Below are positions 30,417 to 39,640 of a DNA stretch of 64,000 bases, piece by piece. Location of the stretch: positions 1-64,000 of the forward strand of contig NZ_JAGGLU010000011.1 of NCBI RefSeq assembly GCF_017874575.1. Reading direction: 5' to 3'. The translations under genes and the position numbers were made by a program. The stretch is from Lactobacillus colini (GTDB lineage: Bacteria > Bacillota > Bacilli > Lactobacillales > Lactobacillaceae). A model generated the notes under the pieces. That model was not told where the DNA came from and made no database searches. It was given only the letters and a program-made list of their open reading frames with translations. Every line of letters starts with the position of its first letter. Within the stretch, counting starts at the first letter, position 1.

Positions 30417-32342
30417 CTATTCAAAATTATCTAGTGCATCAATAGCATCTTCCCAATCATTATTTGCTTGGTCAAGGCTTTCTTGAACAGCAGATAGTTG
30501 TTCTTGCAGTGGTCCTAGTTTTTCAAAGGAAGCTGCAATATCTGGGTTTGCCATTTCAGTTTGAATTTCTTTTTCTTGCTTTTCTAATTCTTCGATTTTC
30601 TTTTCAGCGTCTTGGATAGCACGCTCTAATTTTCTCTTTTGTGAATCACGTACTTTTTGTTCTTGATAGGATAACTTGCCCTTGTTGGTATTATCTACTG
30701 CAGGTTCAGTGTTATTAGCTGTATTAACTTGGACAGCTGATGCCTGTTGTTTAGCCTTTTCATCAAGATAGTATGAATAGTTCCCTTCATAGATCTTAGC
30801 GTGACCATTGCGAACAGAAACAATCTTATTAGCTAATTGATTAATGAAGTAACGGTCGTGAGATACGAATAATAAGGTACCATCATAGTTATTTAGAGCC
30901 TGCTCAAGAACTTCCTTAGCTTCAATATCTAAGTGGTTAGTAGGTTCGTCCATTAGTAAGAAGTTATCCTTTTCAAGTGAAAGGACTGTCAATGTCAATC
31001 GAGCTTTCTGCCCACCTGAAAGCTGTGCCACAGTCTTATCAATATCTTTGGCTGTGAATAAGAAGCTAGCTAGAATTGATCTAACATCACGTTCAGGCAT
31101 AGTTTTATGACGATCCCAAATTGTATCTAAGACAGTCTTAGTAGAATCAAGACCTTGTAATTCTTGGTCATAATAACCAATATCAAGGCTAGCACCATAC
31201 TTGATTGAGCCTGACTTAGGTGCAAGCTGCTTCATTAGGGTCTTAAGCAGGGTGGATTTACCAATACCATTAGGTCCAATAATTGCGACGCGGTCTCCTT
31301 TATTAACTTGGAAGCTAATATTGGAAACCATCGTCTTGTCGGGGTAGCCAATATCCAAGTCTTTTAGAATTAGAACTTCTTTACCTGAGGGACGCTCACT
31401 TTGGAAGTTGATCTTTACCTTAGTCTTGTGCTTGGGTGGAGTAATACGCTCCATTTTTTCTAATTTTTTACGACGGCTTTGAGCTCTCTTAGTGGTAGAG
31501 GCACGAACTAGATTCTTTTGGATAAATTCTTCTTCTTTTTTGATTTGTTCTTGTTGTTTCTCATAAGCAGCTTCTTGTTGAGCACTCATCAATTCGCGCT
31601 CTTGAGTATATTGAGTATAATTACCCTTGAATGTAGTTAGCTTGCCAAAGTTTAATTCAAAGATTTCATTAGCTAAATGATCTAAGAAGTATTGGTCGTG
31701 AGACACGGTAACAATTGCGCCCTTATAATTCTTAAGAAATGCCTCTAACCAATCTAAGGTATCTAAGTCTAGATAGTTAGTAGGCTCGTCAAGTAAGAGT
31801 AGGGGTGGCTTTTGTAAGAGTAGTTTTACAAAGGCAAGGCGTGTTTTTTCACCACCAGACAGGGTGCCAATAATCTTACTCCAAGTATCTTCATTGAACT
31901 TGAAGCCGTTTAAGACACTCTTGATTTCAGCTTGATAAGTAAAGCCGCCCTGTTGTTCAAAGTCATAAGCGAATTGGTCATAACGCTTAAGCAATTCTTG
32001 ATCCTCAGGATTATCAGCAATTTGTTGTTGCATTTGCATGATTTGATTATTTTTTTGGATTAAATCATCAAAGACAGTTAACATTTCATCCCAGATAGTC
32101 TTAGCTTCATCTAAGTCATTCTCCTGAGCAATGTAGCCAACATCAATTCCCTTATTAATGGTAAAAGCACCACTAGTCGGTTCTTGTTGACCGGTCATAA
32201 TTTTTAATAAAGTAGTCTTGCCGGCACCATTAGGACCAACAAGACCAATTCTAGCGTTATCAGGAATTGAAAAGCTAATTCCTGAAAAAATAGTGTTTGC
32301 CCCGAAGTGTTGTTCGAGGTTCTGTGCTTGTGCAATTATCAT
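30417..32342 (-). CDS. ABC-F family ATPase (YdiF-like)
   Basis: 641 aa soluble protein with two ABC domains: Walker A GPNGAGKTTL (about 35-44) and GPNGIGKSTL (about 357); signatures LSGGEKTRLAF and LSGGQKARLTL; Walker B LLLLDEPTNYLDL and FLLMDEPTNHLDI. No membrane segment. The charged linker between the domains (KQQEQIKKEEEFIQKN) and the C-terminal coiled coil (KRKLERAIQDAEKKIEELEK) are typical of ribosome-associated ABC-F proteins, which act on the E site. GGAGAGAAG precedes the ATG. A resistance-type role is not evident. Confidence 0.93.
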   Translation of the reverse strand: MIIAQAQNLEQHFGANTIFSGISFSIPDNARIGLVGPNGAGKTTLLKIMTGQQEPTSGAFTINKGIDVGYIAQENDLDEAKTIWDEMLTVFDDLIQKNNQIMQMQQQIADNPEDQELLKRYDQFAYDFEQQGGFTYQAEIKSVLNGFKFNEDTWSKIIGTLSGGEKTRLAFVKLLLQKPPLLLLDEPTNYLDLDTLDWLEAFLKNYKGAIVTVSHDQYFLDHLANEIFELNFGKLTTFKGNYTQYTQERELMSAQQEAAYEKQQEQIKKEEEFIQKNLVRASTTKRAQSRRKKLEKMERITPPKHKTKVKINFQSERPSGKEVLILKDLDIGYPDKTMVSNISFQVNKGDRVAIIGPNGIGKSTLLKTLMKQLAPKSGSIKYGASLDIGYYDQELQGLDSTKTVLDTIWDRHKTMPERDVRSILASFLFTAKDIDKTVAQLSGGQKARLTLTVLSLEKDNFLLMDEPTNHLDIEAKEVLEQALNNYDGTLLFVSHDRYFINQLANKIVSVRNGHAKIYEGNYSYYLDEKAKQQASAVQVNTANNTEPAVDNTNKGKLSYQEQKVRDSQKRKLERAIQDAEKKIEELEKQEKEIQTEMANPDIAASFEKLGPLQEQLSAVQESLDQANNDWEDAIDALDNFE

Positions 32343-32404
32343 AATTAATCTTCTCTCCTAGCAATCATTGTACCATAGGCTTTTATTCCTAAAAATAATG
32401 TATC

Positions 32405-32513
32405 TTGTGAAAAAATGTAAAAATTATTCTCATTGTGAAAGAATAACTTGATTTTATTACTATAAAATGCGTATCATTATGGTAATTAGTAAATTAATTC
32501 ACATTCACAAGCT
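32405..32513 (+). promoter_or_regulatory. Candidate Rex-binding half sites upstream of rex
   Basis: TTGTGAA occurs at 32404-32410 and again at 32433-32439, and TTCACATTCACAA at 32498-32510. The Rex operator is TTGTGAA-N4-TTCACAA. None here is a full palindrome, so autoregulation is only suggested. Confidence 0.3.
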
Positions 32514-32537
32514 TTACTTAGAATAGAAGGTTTTTTT

Positions 32538-33176
32538 ATGGAAGAGATAAAGATCCCCAGAGCAACGGCTAAGCGCTTGCCATTATATTACCGTTACTTG
32601 ATTTTTTTAAATGATGAAGGTAAGGAGAAGGTATCTTCAACTGAACTAGCAGAAGCTGTTCAAGTTGATAGTGCTTCAATTCGCCGTGACTTTTCTTATT
32701 TCGGTGCTTTGGGTAAGCGGGGATATGGTTATGATGTTAAGAACTTGCTGGATTTTTTCAAGAAGATTCTTAACCAAGATACCCTAACTAATGTAGCGCT
32801 AGTTGGCGTTGGTAATATGGGACATGCTTTGCTTAATTATAACTTTAAGCGAACTAACAATATTAGAATTTCTGCAGCGTTTGATATTAATCCTGAGATT
32901 ACAGGGACAATTATGAGTGGTGTTCCAGTGTATGATATGAGCGACATGAAGATGCAATTGCGTGAACAACAGATTACAATTGCTATCCTCTGTGTGCCCC
33001 AAAGTGCTGCTCAAAAGACTGCTGATGAGATGGTTGATGCGGGAATTAAGGGAATTATGAACTTTACCCCACTTCGCATTTCTGCACCAGCAGATGTTAG
33101 AATTCAGAATGTTGACTTAGCTACAGAATTACAAACTCTGATCTATTTCTTAGATTCAGATAAAAAAGATAGTTAA
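32538..33176 (+). CDS. rex: Redox-sensing transcriptional repressor Rex
   Basis: 212 aa. The N-terminal winged helix ([39 protein letters not shown]) binds DNA. The C-terminal Rossmann domain ([17 protein letters not shown]) senses the NADH/NAD+ ratio, releasing DNA when NADH is high. It controls fermentation genes in Firmicutes. Standalone gene with its own terminator. Confidence 0.95.
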   Translation: MEEIKIPRATAKRLPLYYRYLIFLNDEGKEKVSSTELAEAVQVDSASIRRDFSYFGALGKRGYGYDVKNLLDFFKKILNQDTLTNVALVGVGNMGHALLNYNFKRTNNIRISAAFDINPEITGTIMSGVPVYDMSDMKMQLREQQITIAILCVPQSAAQKTADEMVDAGIKGIMNFTPLRISAPADVRIQNVDLATELQTLIYFLDSDKKDS

Positions 33177-33182
33177 GTCCCC

Positions 33183-33220
33183 AACGACCATGGAAGTTAT
33201 TTTCTGAGGTCGTTTTTTTT
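33183..33220 (+). terminator. Terminator of rex
   Basis: AACGACC (33183-33189) pairs with GGTCGTT (33208-33214), followed by TTTTTT. Confidence 0.85.
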
Positions 33221-33311
33221 AAAATTATCATTTTAACTAGATTTTAATTTAAAAATAATGTTTAATAAAAGTAAGACAATAAGACTCAGTTCTAGAAAGA
33301 AGGTCATGAAA

Positions 33312-34067
33312 ATGAAGAGAAAGAATATAAGCAGAATTTTGTGGGGAATAGGCTTTTTGCTAGCGGGAATCTTCTTACTATTGGAGCAATTACATCTGAT
33401 AAGTTTGAATCTTAGCCTATGGACTATTATTTGGACAATTATTTTTGCAGCTTTAGGGGTTAGTTCTATTGCTAATAAAAATATCTTTGGATCAGTATTT
33501 TCAATTGCATTTTTAGTAATTGTTTATGCCAAGCCTCTTCATATTACTAAACTAGTGCCGTGGACGATCTTATTAGTGGCCTTATTAATTAGCATCGGTT
33601 TAAGTATTATCTTTAAGAAAAGTATTGTTGAAAATGAAATAATTGTAAATGGTAAGAGAGTAGACTGGAAAGATGTTAGGCCTGAGCCTTTTCATGCACA
33701 GGAAGTAATATCGCAGACAAGCAAGACTGAAACCGGTGAAGAGGTAGTTATTAGCCAGAAGTTGTCGGATACTTCCCGCTATATTCGCTCGCAGAATTTG
33801 CATAGTGTGACAATTAATTCCTTTGTTGGGGATGCAGAGATATATCTTAACCATGCTAAGGCCGCTGGTGAAAGTGTAATATTTAATATTAATGCTTCTA
33901 TAGGTGATATTGATATTTACTTGCCGAATAGTTGGCAAATTGTAAATGAATTAGATTCTACTTTTGGTAATATTGATTACTTTGGTCATTCAAGTGAGAC
34001 AGGTACTAAGTTAATCTTACGAGGTAGTAAGAAGGTTGGCGATTTGGGAATTCACTTTGTTGAATAG
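33312..34067 (+). CDS. LiaF-like membrane protein
   Basis: 251 aa. Four hydrophobic helices (about 8-115) form the DUF5668/LiaF transmembrane unit (ILWGIGFLLAGIFLLLEQL). A C-terminal cytoplasmic beta-solenoid-like domain follows (TINSFVGDAEIYLNHAKA; NASIGDIDIYLPNSWQI; FGNIDYFG), as in cell-wall-active antibiotic response proteins. LiaF restrains LiaRS signalling, but no LiaRS genes are next to it. The start chosen is ATG 33312, eight bases after AAGAAGG; ATG 33306 and 33258 are alternatives. Confidence 0.78.
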   Translation: MKRKNISRILWGIGFLLAGIFLLLEQLHLISLNLSLWTIIWTIIFAALGVSSIANKNIFGSVFSIAFLVIVYAKPLHITKLVPWTILLVALLISIGLSIIFKKSIVENEIIVNGKRVDWKDVRPEPFHAQEVISQTSKTETGEEVVISQKLSDTSRYIRSQNLHSVTINSFVGDAEIYLNHAKAAGESVIFNINASIGDIDIYLPNSWQIVNELDSTFGNIDYFGHSSETGTKLILRGSKKVGDLGIHFVE

Positions 34068-34082
34068 TGATTATAAATTCTT

Positions 34083-34115
34083 AAGCACGTAATCCTTGAT
34101 GTTGCGTGCTTTTTT
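34083..34115 (+). terminator. Terminator of the LiaF-like gene
   Basis: AAGCACGTAA (34083-34092) pairs with TTGCGTGCTT (34102-34111), then TTTTT. It directly abuts the first CIRCE element. Confidence 0.85.
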
Positions 34116-34140
34116 AGCACTTAAAGTAAAAAAGTGCTAA
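34114..34140. promoter_or_regulatory. CIRCE operator 1 (HrcA site)
   Basis: TTAGCACTT-N9-AAGTGCTAA, one base per arm from the consensus TTAGCACTC-N9-GAGTGCTAA. It lies 18 bases upstream of the groESL -35 box. Confidence 0.9.
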
Positions 34141-34157
34141 ATTTTTAGTTAAAATGC

Positions 34158-34186
34158 TTGCAATAATTTCTAAAACAAGGTACTAT
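34158..34186 (+). promoter_or_regulatory. groESL sigma-A promoter
   Basis: TTGCAA (34158-34163), exactly 17 bases, TACTAT (34181-34186). It is bracketed by two CIRCE operators. Confidence 0.8.
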
Positions 34187-34198
34187 CGTAATTGTAAG

Positions 34199-34225
34199 TT
34201 AGCACTCAAGGTAAATAAGTGCTAA
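34199..34225. promoter_or_regulatory. CIRCE operator 2 (HrcA site)
   Basis: TTAGCACTC-N9-AAGTGCTAA, just downstream of the expected transcription start. HrcA bound here and at CIRCE 1 would repress groESL until heat shock. Confidence 0.92.
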
Positions 34226-34263
34226 AGATTTAATATATTGTATACAAACAGGAGGGACTAAAC

Positions 34264-34548
34264 GTGTTACAACCAATCGGTGATCGCGTGATCGTTAAAG
34301 TTAAAGACGAAGAAGAAGAAAAAGTTGGGGGCATTGTCCTGGCTTCTAACGCTAAGGAAAAGCCTCAAGAAGGTGAAGTTGTTGCTGTCGGCGAAGGCGC
34401 TCGTGCAGTTAACGGCGAAATTATTCCTATGTCAGTAGCTAAAGGAGAAAAGGTATTCTTCGAAAAGTATTCTGGCACTAACATTAATTACGAAGGTGAG
34501 AAGTACTTAGTACTTCACGAAAAAGACATTTTAGCTGTCGTTAAGTAA
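34264..34548 (+). CDS. groES: Co-chaperonin GroES
   Basis: 94 aa heptameric lid of the GroEL chamber. [25 protein letters not shown] contains the mobile-loop region ([10 protein letters not shown]), and [18 protein letters not shown] ends the protein. GTG start with GGAGGG upstream. Controlled by two CIRCE elements. Confidence 0.97.
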   Translation: MLQPIGDRVIVKVKDEEEEKVGGIVLASNAKEKPQEGEVVAVGEGARAVNGEIIPMSVAKGEKVFFEKYSGTNINYEGEKYLVLHEKDILAVVK

Positions 34549-34562
34549 TAAATTGTAGATAA

Positions 34563-36209
<1,647 letters not shown>

Positions 36210-36235
36210 TTTAATACCAAATAATAGTTTATTAA

Positions 36236-36260
36236 AAAGATCGCTACGGCGGTCTTTTTT
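36236..36260 (+). terminator. Terminator of groESL
   Basis: AGATCGC pairs with GCGGTCT (one G-T pair) across a short loop, followed by TTTTTTT. Confidence 0.82.
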
Positions 36261-36332
36261 TAGTGGATAAATAACTTGACAAAGAAATTCTTTGTAATAA
36301 GCTTTTATAGTATCAAGAAAGGAGTTCTAGTA

Positions 36333-36515
36333 ATGAATAAAGTTATGGTTTCAGGGATTATTTTGCTAGTATCATTCATAATTTTAGTTTGGGATATAGT
36401 TCTTGCACTTAAACTTCCATGGCTATGGTTAGCTGTAATTGGAATGATTGCAGTAACTTATGGAATTTATGATTGGCATATGGGAATTATTCACAATTAT
36501 AAAAAAGCAAAATAA
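36333..36515 (+). CDS. Small two-helix membrane protein (60 aa), unknown
   Basis: MNKVMVSGIILLVSFIILVW forms one hydrophobic helix and LPWLWLAVIGMIAVTYGIYD a second; the C-terminus is polar (HNYKKAK). AAAGGAG precedes ATG 36333 with good spacing, and a terminator follows. A TTGACA occurs at 36276 but its -10 partner is unclear. Function unknown. It lies between groEL and the Rgg cluster and may or may not belong to either. Confidence 0.65.
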   Translation: MNKVMVSGIILLVSFIILVWDIVLALKLPWLWLAVIGMIAVTYGIYDWHMGIIHNYKKAK

Positions 36516-36527
36516 TTGTAGTAGGTA

Positions 36528-36556
36528 GTAGGCGTTTGTAAAAAAGCGCCTTTTTT
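36528..36556 (+). terminator. Terminator after the 60-aa membrane protein
   Basis: AGGCG pairs with CGCCT with A/T pairs extending inward, followed by TTTTTT. Confidence 0.7.
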
Positions 36557-36604
36557 CATAGAGATTTTAATTAATTGAATTCTTAAAGATAAGAAGATAG
36601 AAGA

Positions 36605-37423
36605 ATGGACCAGATAAATATTGGCAAATATTTATGTCAAGAACGCAAGAAGAGAAAATTAACGCAGAAGGAATTTTGTCAGGGAGTAATATCCGTTTCT
36701 CAATATTCTCGGGTAGAGAGTGAGGAACAAGACTTACGTGCGACTACTTTTTTAAAGTTATTACAACTTAATAGGATAGATATAAATATTTTCTTAAATC
36801 AAGAAGATAAGAAGCATAGTGAATCTTCAGAAGAGGAGGAATTACATAGACTAGCTATTGCTTTTTATAGTCGAGATCTTAAAAAAGTTGAAAAAATTAA
36901 AACAGAAGCTATGAAAAATGATGCCAATGGTATTGTTTTTCTGGATGCAGTTCTAATAGAAAATGTCTTAAAAAATAGAATTGAAAAAACAGATTCAAAA
37001 ATAATAGAAAAGTTATCTAAAAAATTAAGCGAGGCTGATAACTGGAATACTAATAAAGTTTTTCTGCAAATGCTTGGAAGTTCAATGATGCTTTTTAGTA
37101 TAGCAAGACTAAATATATACATGAAAAGTATATTGAAGAAATACACTAAAGAAATAAATCAGTATTCATTTGAAATACAGCGAAGAATAGGGTCTATCTG
37201 TATAAACTACTTAAATAGAATTTATAAAGAAAAAAATACATATCTTCTAAAGCCAACATTGGAATTATTAGATAAAATGTCACCTATCCCGGATTTATTA
37301 ATGTATAAATTATTAGGCAAGTACTTTGAAGCATTGTTTACTATGAATAAAGTGGAAGCCAATAGTATCAAAGAGCTTTTATGTAAATCTGGATATGAAA
37401 AATTTGTTATAAATTTACCTTAA
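36605..37423 (+). CDS. Rgg/GadR/MutR-family transcriptional regulator
   Basis: 272 aa. The N-terminal HTH_3 (IGKYLCQERKKRKLTQKEFCQGVISVSQYSRVE, in parts) carries the family pattern with Ser-x-Tyr-Ser-Arg-x-Glu. The remaining 200 residues are helical, TPR-like, as in the peptide-binding domains of Rgg and ComR (LLKLLQLNRIDINIFL at the linker). Regulators of this family bind short imported peptide pheromones. Downstream on the same strand are a palindrome, a promoter and a 13-aa mini-ORF, then a precursor-like peptide and an ABC transporter. This is the usual layout of pheromone-controlled peptide loci. Very AT-rich. Confidence 0.85.
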   Translation: MDQINIGKYLCQERKKRKLTQKEFCQGVISVSQYSRVESEEQDLRATTFLKLLQLNRIDINIFLNQEDKKHSESSEEEELHRLAIAFYSRDLKKVEKIKTEAMKNDANGIVFLDAVLIENVLKNRIEKTDSKIIEKLSKKLSEADNWNTNKVFLQMLGSSMMLFSIARLNIYMKSILKKYTKEINQYSFEIQRRIGSICINYLNRIYKEKNTYLLKPTLELLDKMSPIPDLLMYKLLGKYFEALFTMNKVEANSIKELLCKSGYEKFVINLP

Positions 37424-37428
37424 ATAAT

Positions 37429-37477
37429 TTTGCAAATTTGCAAATTTTAACAATTTTACTATTATTCGATATATAAT
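37429..37477 (+). promoter_or_regulatory. Palindrome plus promoter between the Rgg gene and the peptide operon
   Basis: TTTGCAAATTTGCAAA (37429-37444) is a perfect 16-bp palindrome. TATAAT follows at 37472-37477, with TTAACA (37447-37452) as a possible -35 at 19-base spacing. An inverted repeat just upstream of -35 is the expected place for an activating Rgg protein. Assignment to the neighbouring Rgg is inference. Confidence 0.55.
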
Positions 37478-37512
37478 TTAAACAATCTTTAAGAGGGAAG
37501 GCGATAATAAAG

Positions 37513-37554
37513 ATGATTATATTAACTTCTTCAGTATTACCACAATTTAATTAA
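37513..37554 (+). CDS. 13-residue hydrophobic mini-ORF, candidate Rgg pheromone precursor
   Basis: ATG 37513 begins MIILTSSVLPQFN and a stop follows at 37552. GAGGGAAGG ends about eleven bases upstream, and the predicted transcript from the TATAAT box starts shortly before. Short hydrophobic peptides next to Rgg/ComR genes (SHP, ComS) act as signals after export and trimming. ComS of S. mutans is only 17 residues, so the size is possible. The C-terminus does not match the WW or DI-V-GG types I know. It could also be an inert leader. Confidence 0.4.
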   Translation: MIILTSSVLPQFN

Positions 37555-37574
37555 TAACACGAAAGGATGATATT

Positions 37575-37829
37575 ATGAACAACGTTGAATTACTAGGTAA
37601 TGGTCAAGAAGCTTCGATTGACTCAAATTTACTAAAGAGTAGTCACAAGTCTAGAGGATCATTTATTAGCCGTAATGATGAAAATATAGGTGACTCTTTT
37701 GGAATTGAAATGGAACCACAGGAAAATGGGGATCTTCTTATAGAAGAAGGACACTTCCATTTACCAAAAGCTTGTTGTTGCTGTGTATCAATTTCAACAG
37801 GTGCAGCTGGACTTAAAGAGAGAAAGTAA
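37575..37829 (+). CDS. Cys-rich precursor-like peptide, SagA-like core (candidate RiPP/bacteriocin)
   Basis: 84 aa with GAAAGGATG upstream. The first 65 residues are acidic and Asn/Ser-rich, leader-like, without a membrane helix or GG cleavage site. Then come a Lys-Ala and CCCCVSISTG (67-76), ending AAGLKERK. From family knowledge, streptolysin S precursors contain CCCCCTTCCFSIATG and clostridiolysin S CCCCVSVSVGGG, so the Cys run followed by V/F-S-I/V-x-x-G is a close match in type. In those systems Cys and Ser become thiazoles and oxazoles. No YcaO, dehydrogenase or lanthionine synthetase is adjacent, which is the main argument against. A membrane permease and ATPase follow at once. Alternatives: a metal-binding or disulfide peptide. 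Confidence 0.55.
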   Translation: MNNVELLGNGQEASIDSNLLKSSHKSRGSFISRNDENIGDSFGIEMEPQENGDLLIEEGHFHLPKACCCCVSISTGAAGLKERK

Positions 37830-37844
37830 TGAAAGGAAGAGCTG

Positions 37845-38633
37845 ATGAGTATAACTATGAAACCAAGTATAGTTTACATGTCAGCTCTTTTGGTAGATAG
37901 TATGGAGCTATTTTTTAAAACAAGATCTTTTATTAAGTTTTACGCTGAATTAGCGATTGATAATAAAATGAACTTAATATTTACATTGGTTTTTCCTATT
38001 GTTTATCAATTGATAAGTGTAAAAGCATCTCAGATTTTTACAATTGATGATTTTATTAAAGTAAGTATACCTATGATTGCCTATATTATTGTTTCGACAG
38101 CATTAAATGGTGTAACAATGTCAATAATTGCAACACGTAATAGTGGATATATAAAGGCGTACTATTATGCAAGTGGGAGTAAATGGGCAATTTATCTAGC
38201 TAATCTATTAGTTCAACTAGTAATAGTAGTGTTAGAGAATATAGTATTTATTTTAGGGTTAATGATACTTTATAATTTTTATTCATTAAGATTATTAATC
38301 TGTCTGATTTTAATGAATATAATAACTTTCCCAGTAGTATCAATGGGATTTAATATTTTGTTTTTATTTCCAATAAGACAATCTAGTTTATCTATTTTGG
38401 CGACTTCTCTTTTGATTGGTTTTTTAATTTTATTTAATATAAACGTTCCTAATTTCCTAGAAGTGATAAAGTTAATCAATCTATATGTCTTTATAAGCTT
38501 TGTTTTACAACAACTAATTACTCCCGATTTTAAGATAGGCATGTATTTAATTACTATTACAAGTGTTTATTTGTCTATAGGAATTTTGGGTTATCAACAT
38601 TTTAAGCTACAGGATCGAGGACGTGAGGACTAA
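37845..38633 (+). CDS. ABC transporter permease of the peptide locus
   Basis: 262 aa with about six membrane helices (MNLIFTLVFPIVYQLI; IPMIAYIIVSTALNGVTMS; LVQLVIVVLENIVFILGLMIL; plus three more), the shape of an ABC-2 permease. AAAGGAAG precedes ATG 37845, 16 bases after the precursor gene, and the stop overlaps the ATPase ATG. It would export the peptide or give self-immunity. Only one permease is present, so it probably forms a homodimer. I recognise no specific family. Confidence 0.75.
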   Translation: MSITMKPSIVYMSALLVDSMELFFKTRSFIKFYAELAIDNKMNLIFTLVFPIVYQLISVKASQIFTIDDFIKVSIPMIAYIIVSTALNGVTMSIIATRNSGYIKAYYYASGSKWAIYLANLLVQLVIVVLENIVFILGLMILYNFYSLRLLICLILMNIITFPVVSMGFNILFLFPIRQSSLSILATSLLIGFLILFNINVPNFLEVIKLINLYVFISFVLQQLITPDFKIGMYLITITSVYLSIGILGYQHFKLQDRGRED

Positions 38634-39346
38634 TGATTGAATTAAAAGATGTAACTGTTGCATACGATGAGAAAAAAGTTTTAGATTGTTTCACAGGTAA
38701 TTTTGAATTTGGAAGATTAAATGTTTTAATCGGAAAAAATGGAATCGGTAAAAGTACTTTATTAGATGTTATTAGTCACTTAACACAAGTCGATGCTGGT
38801 GTTTTAAAAAATATACCAAAAGCTAGTAAGATAATGTATATGTTTCAGAATACTCCATTTAATACTAATGTAACGGTTAAGCAATTGTTTAACATGTACA
38901 GATCATTTAGTAAGGTAACTACTTTTAAATATTACGATATAAGTAATATGGATATTTTCTTTGAAAAAAATATTTTACCTATTTTTAATAGAAATTTAGG
39001 TAGCTTATCTGGTGGGGAAAGCAAATTAATATTTACCTATGTATCAGCTATGGTATTAAAAGAACTATATTTATTTGACGAGCCCTTATCTGGAGTAGAT
39101 ATTGAAAATCGGACAAAAATAATTGAACTATTGGGTAGTCTGGGGAAACATGTACCAGTGATCATGACCTCTCATGAAATTGAAGTTTTTAAAGGTACAG
39201 ATAGTATTTTAAAATATATCTCTCCTAAAGGATTCTTATTTACAGGTACATATGAGCAATTAATTAAACAATACGGTCCTACATCTGAAGATGCATTTCT
39301 TAATTTGACTAGGAAAATGAAAAATTATGACGACTATGTTTGTTAA
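38633..39346 (+). CDS. ABC transporter ATP-binding protein of the peptide locus
   Basis: 237 aa single ABC domain: Walker A IGKNGIGKSTL (about 34-44), Q-loop MFQNTPFN, signature LGSLSGGESKLI (about 123-134), Walker B ELYLFDEPLSG with D-loop (VDIEN), and H-switch MTSHEIEV. Translationally coupled to the permease (TAATG). The degenerate Walker A and very AT-rich codons suggest an unusual or horizontally acquired subfamily, but all catalytic residues are present. Confidence 0.9.
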   Translation: MIELKDVTVAYDEKKVLDCFTGNFEFGRLNVLIGKNGIGKSTLLDVISHLTQVDAGVLKNIPKASKIMYMFQNTPFNTNVTVKQLFNMYRSFSKVTTFKYYDISNMDIFFEKNILPIFNRNLGSLSGGESKLIFTYVSAMVLKELYLFDEPLSGVDIENRTKIIELLGSLGKHVPVIMTSHEIEVFKGTDSILKYISPKGFLFTGTYEQLIKQYGPTSEDAFLNLTRKMKNYDDYVC

Positions 39347-39362
39347 TGAAATATACTAACTC

Positions 39363-39411
39363 AGTGCTAGATGATTATTTGAAAGAATAGTTATCTAGCG
39401 CTTTTATTTTT
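39363..39411 (+). terminator. Terminator of the peptide/ABC operon
   Basis: AGTGCTAGAT (39363-39372) pairs with ATCTAGCGCT (39393-39402) with one G-T pair, followed by T-rich sequence. The rest of 39412-39579 shows nothing I can name. Confidence 0.75.
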
Positions 39412-39579
39412 TAAGCATAGAAGTAATAATATAGAGCACTACAATACTGAGATCAGATAATTCTGTCTATTTTTAAAATAGCAATTTTTTGTAGCAATGA
39501 TACTGTCATATTCACTTCGATTTTCTATAATTTTTCATCAAAGAGAGTAAAAATAAATAAAAATTTTTGTCGTTTTTTG

Positions 39580-39626
39580 CGTAATTTATGATGGAGGATA
39601 AATTTACCTCCTTCCAATAAATTACG
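39580..39626. repeat. Imperfect inverted repeat upstream of the Rpn-family pseudogene
   Basis: CGTAATTTA (39580-39588) pairs with TAAATTACG (39618-39626), and an inner GGAGG pairs with CCTCC. It ends immediately before the ribosome-binding site AAAGG. It could be a mobile-element end or a translational regulator. Confidence 0.35.
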
Positions 39627-39640
39627 AAAGGACGTAAAAA

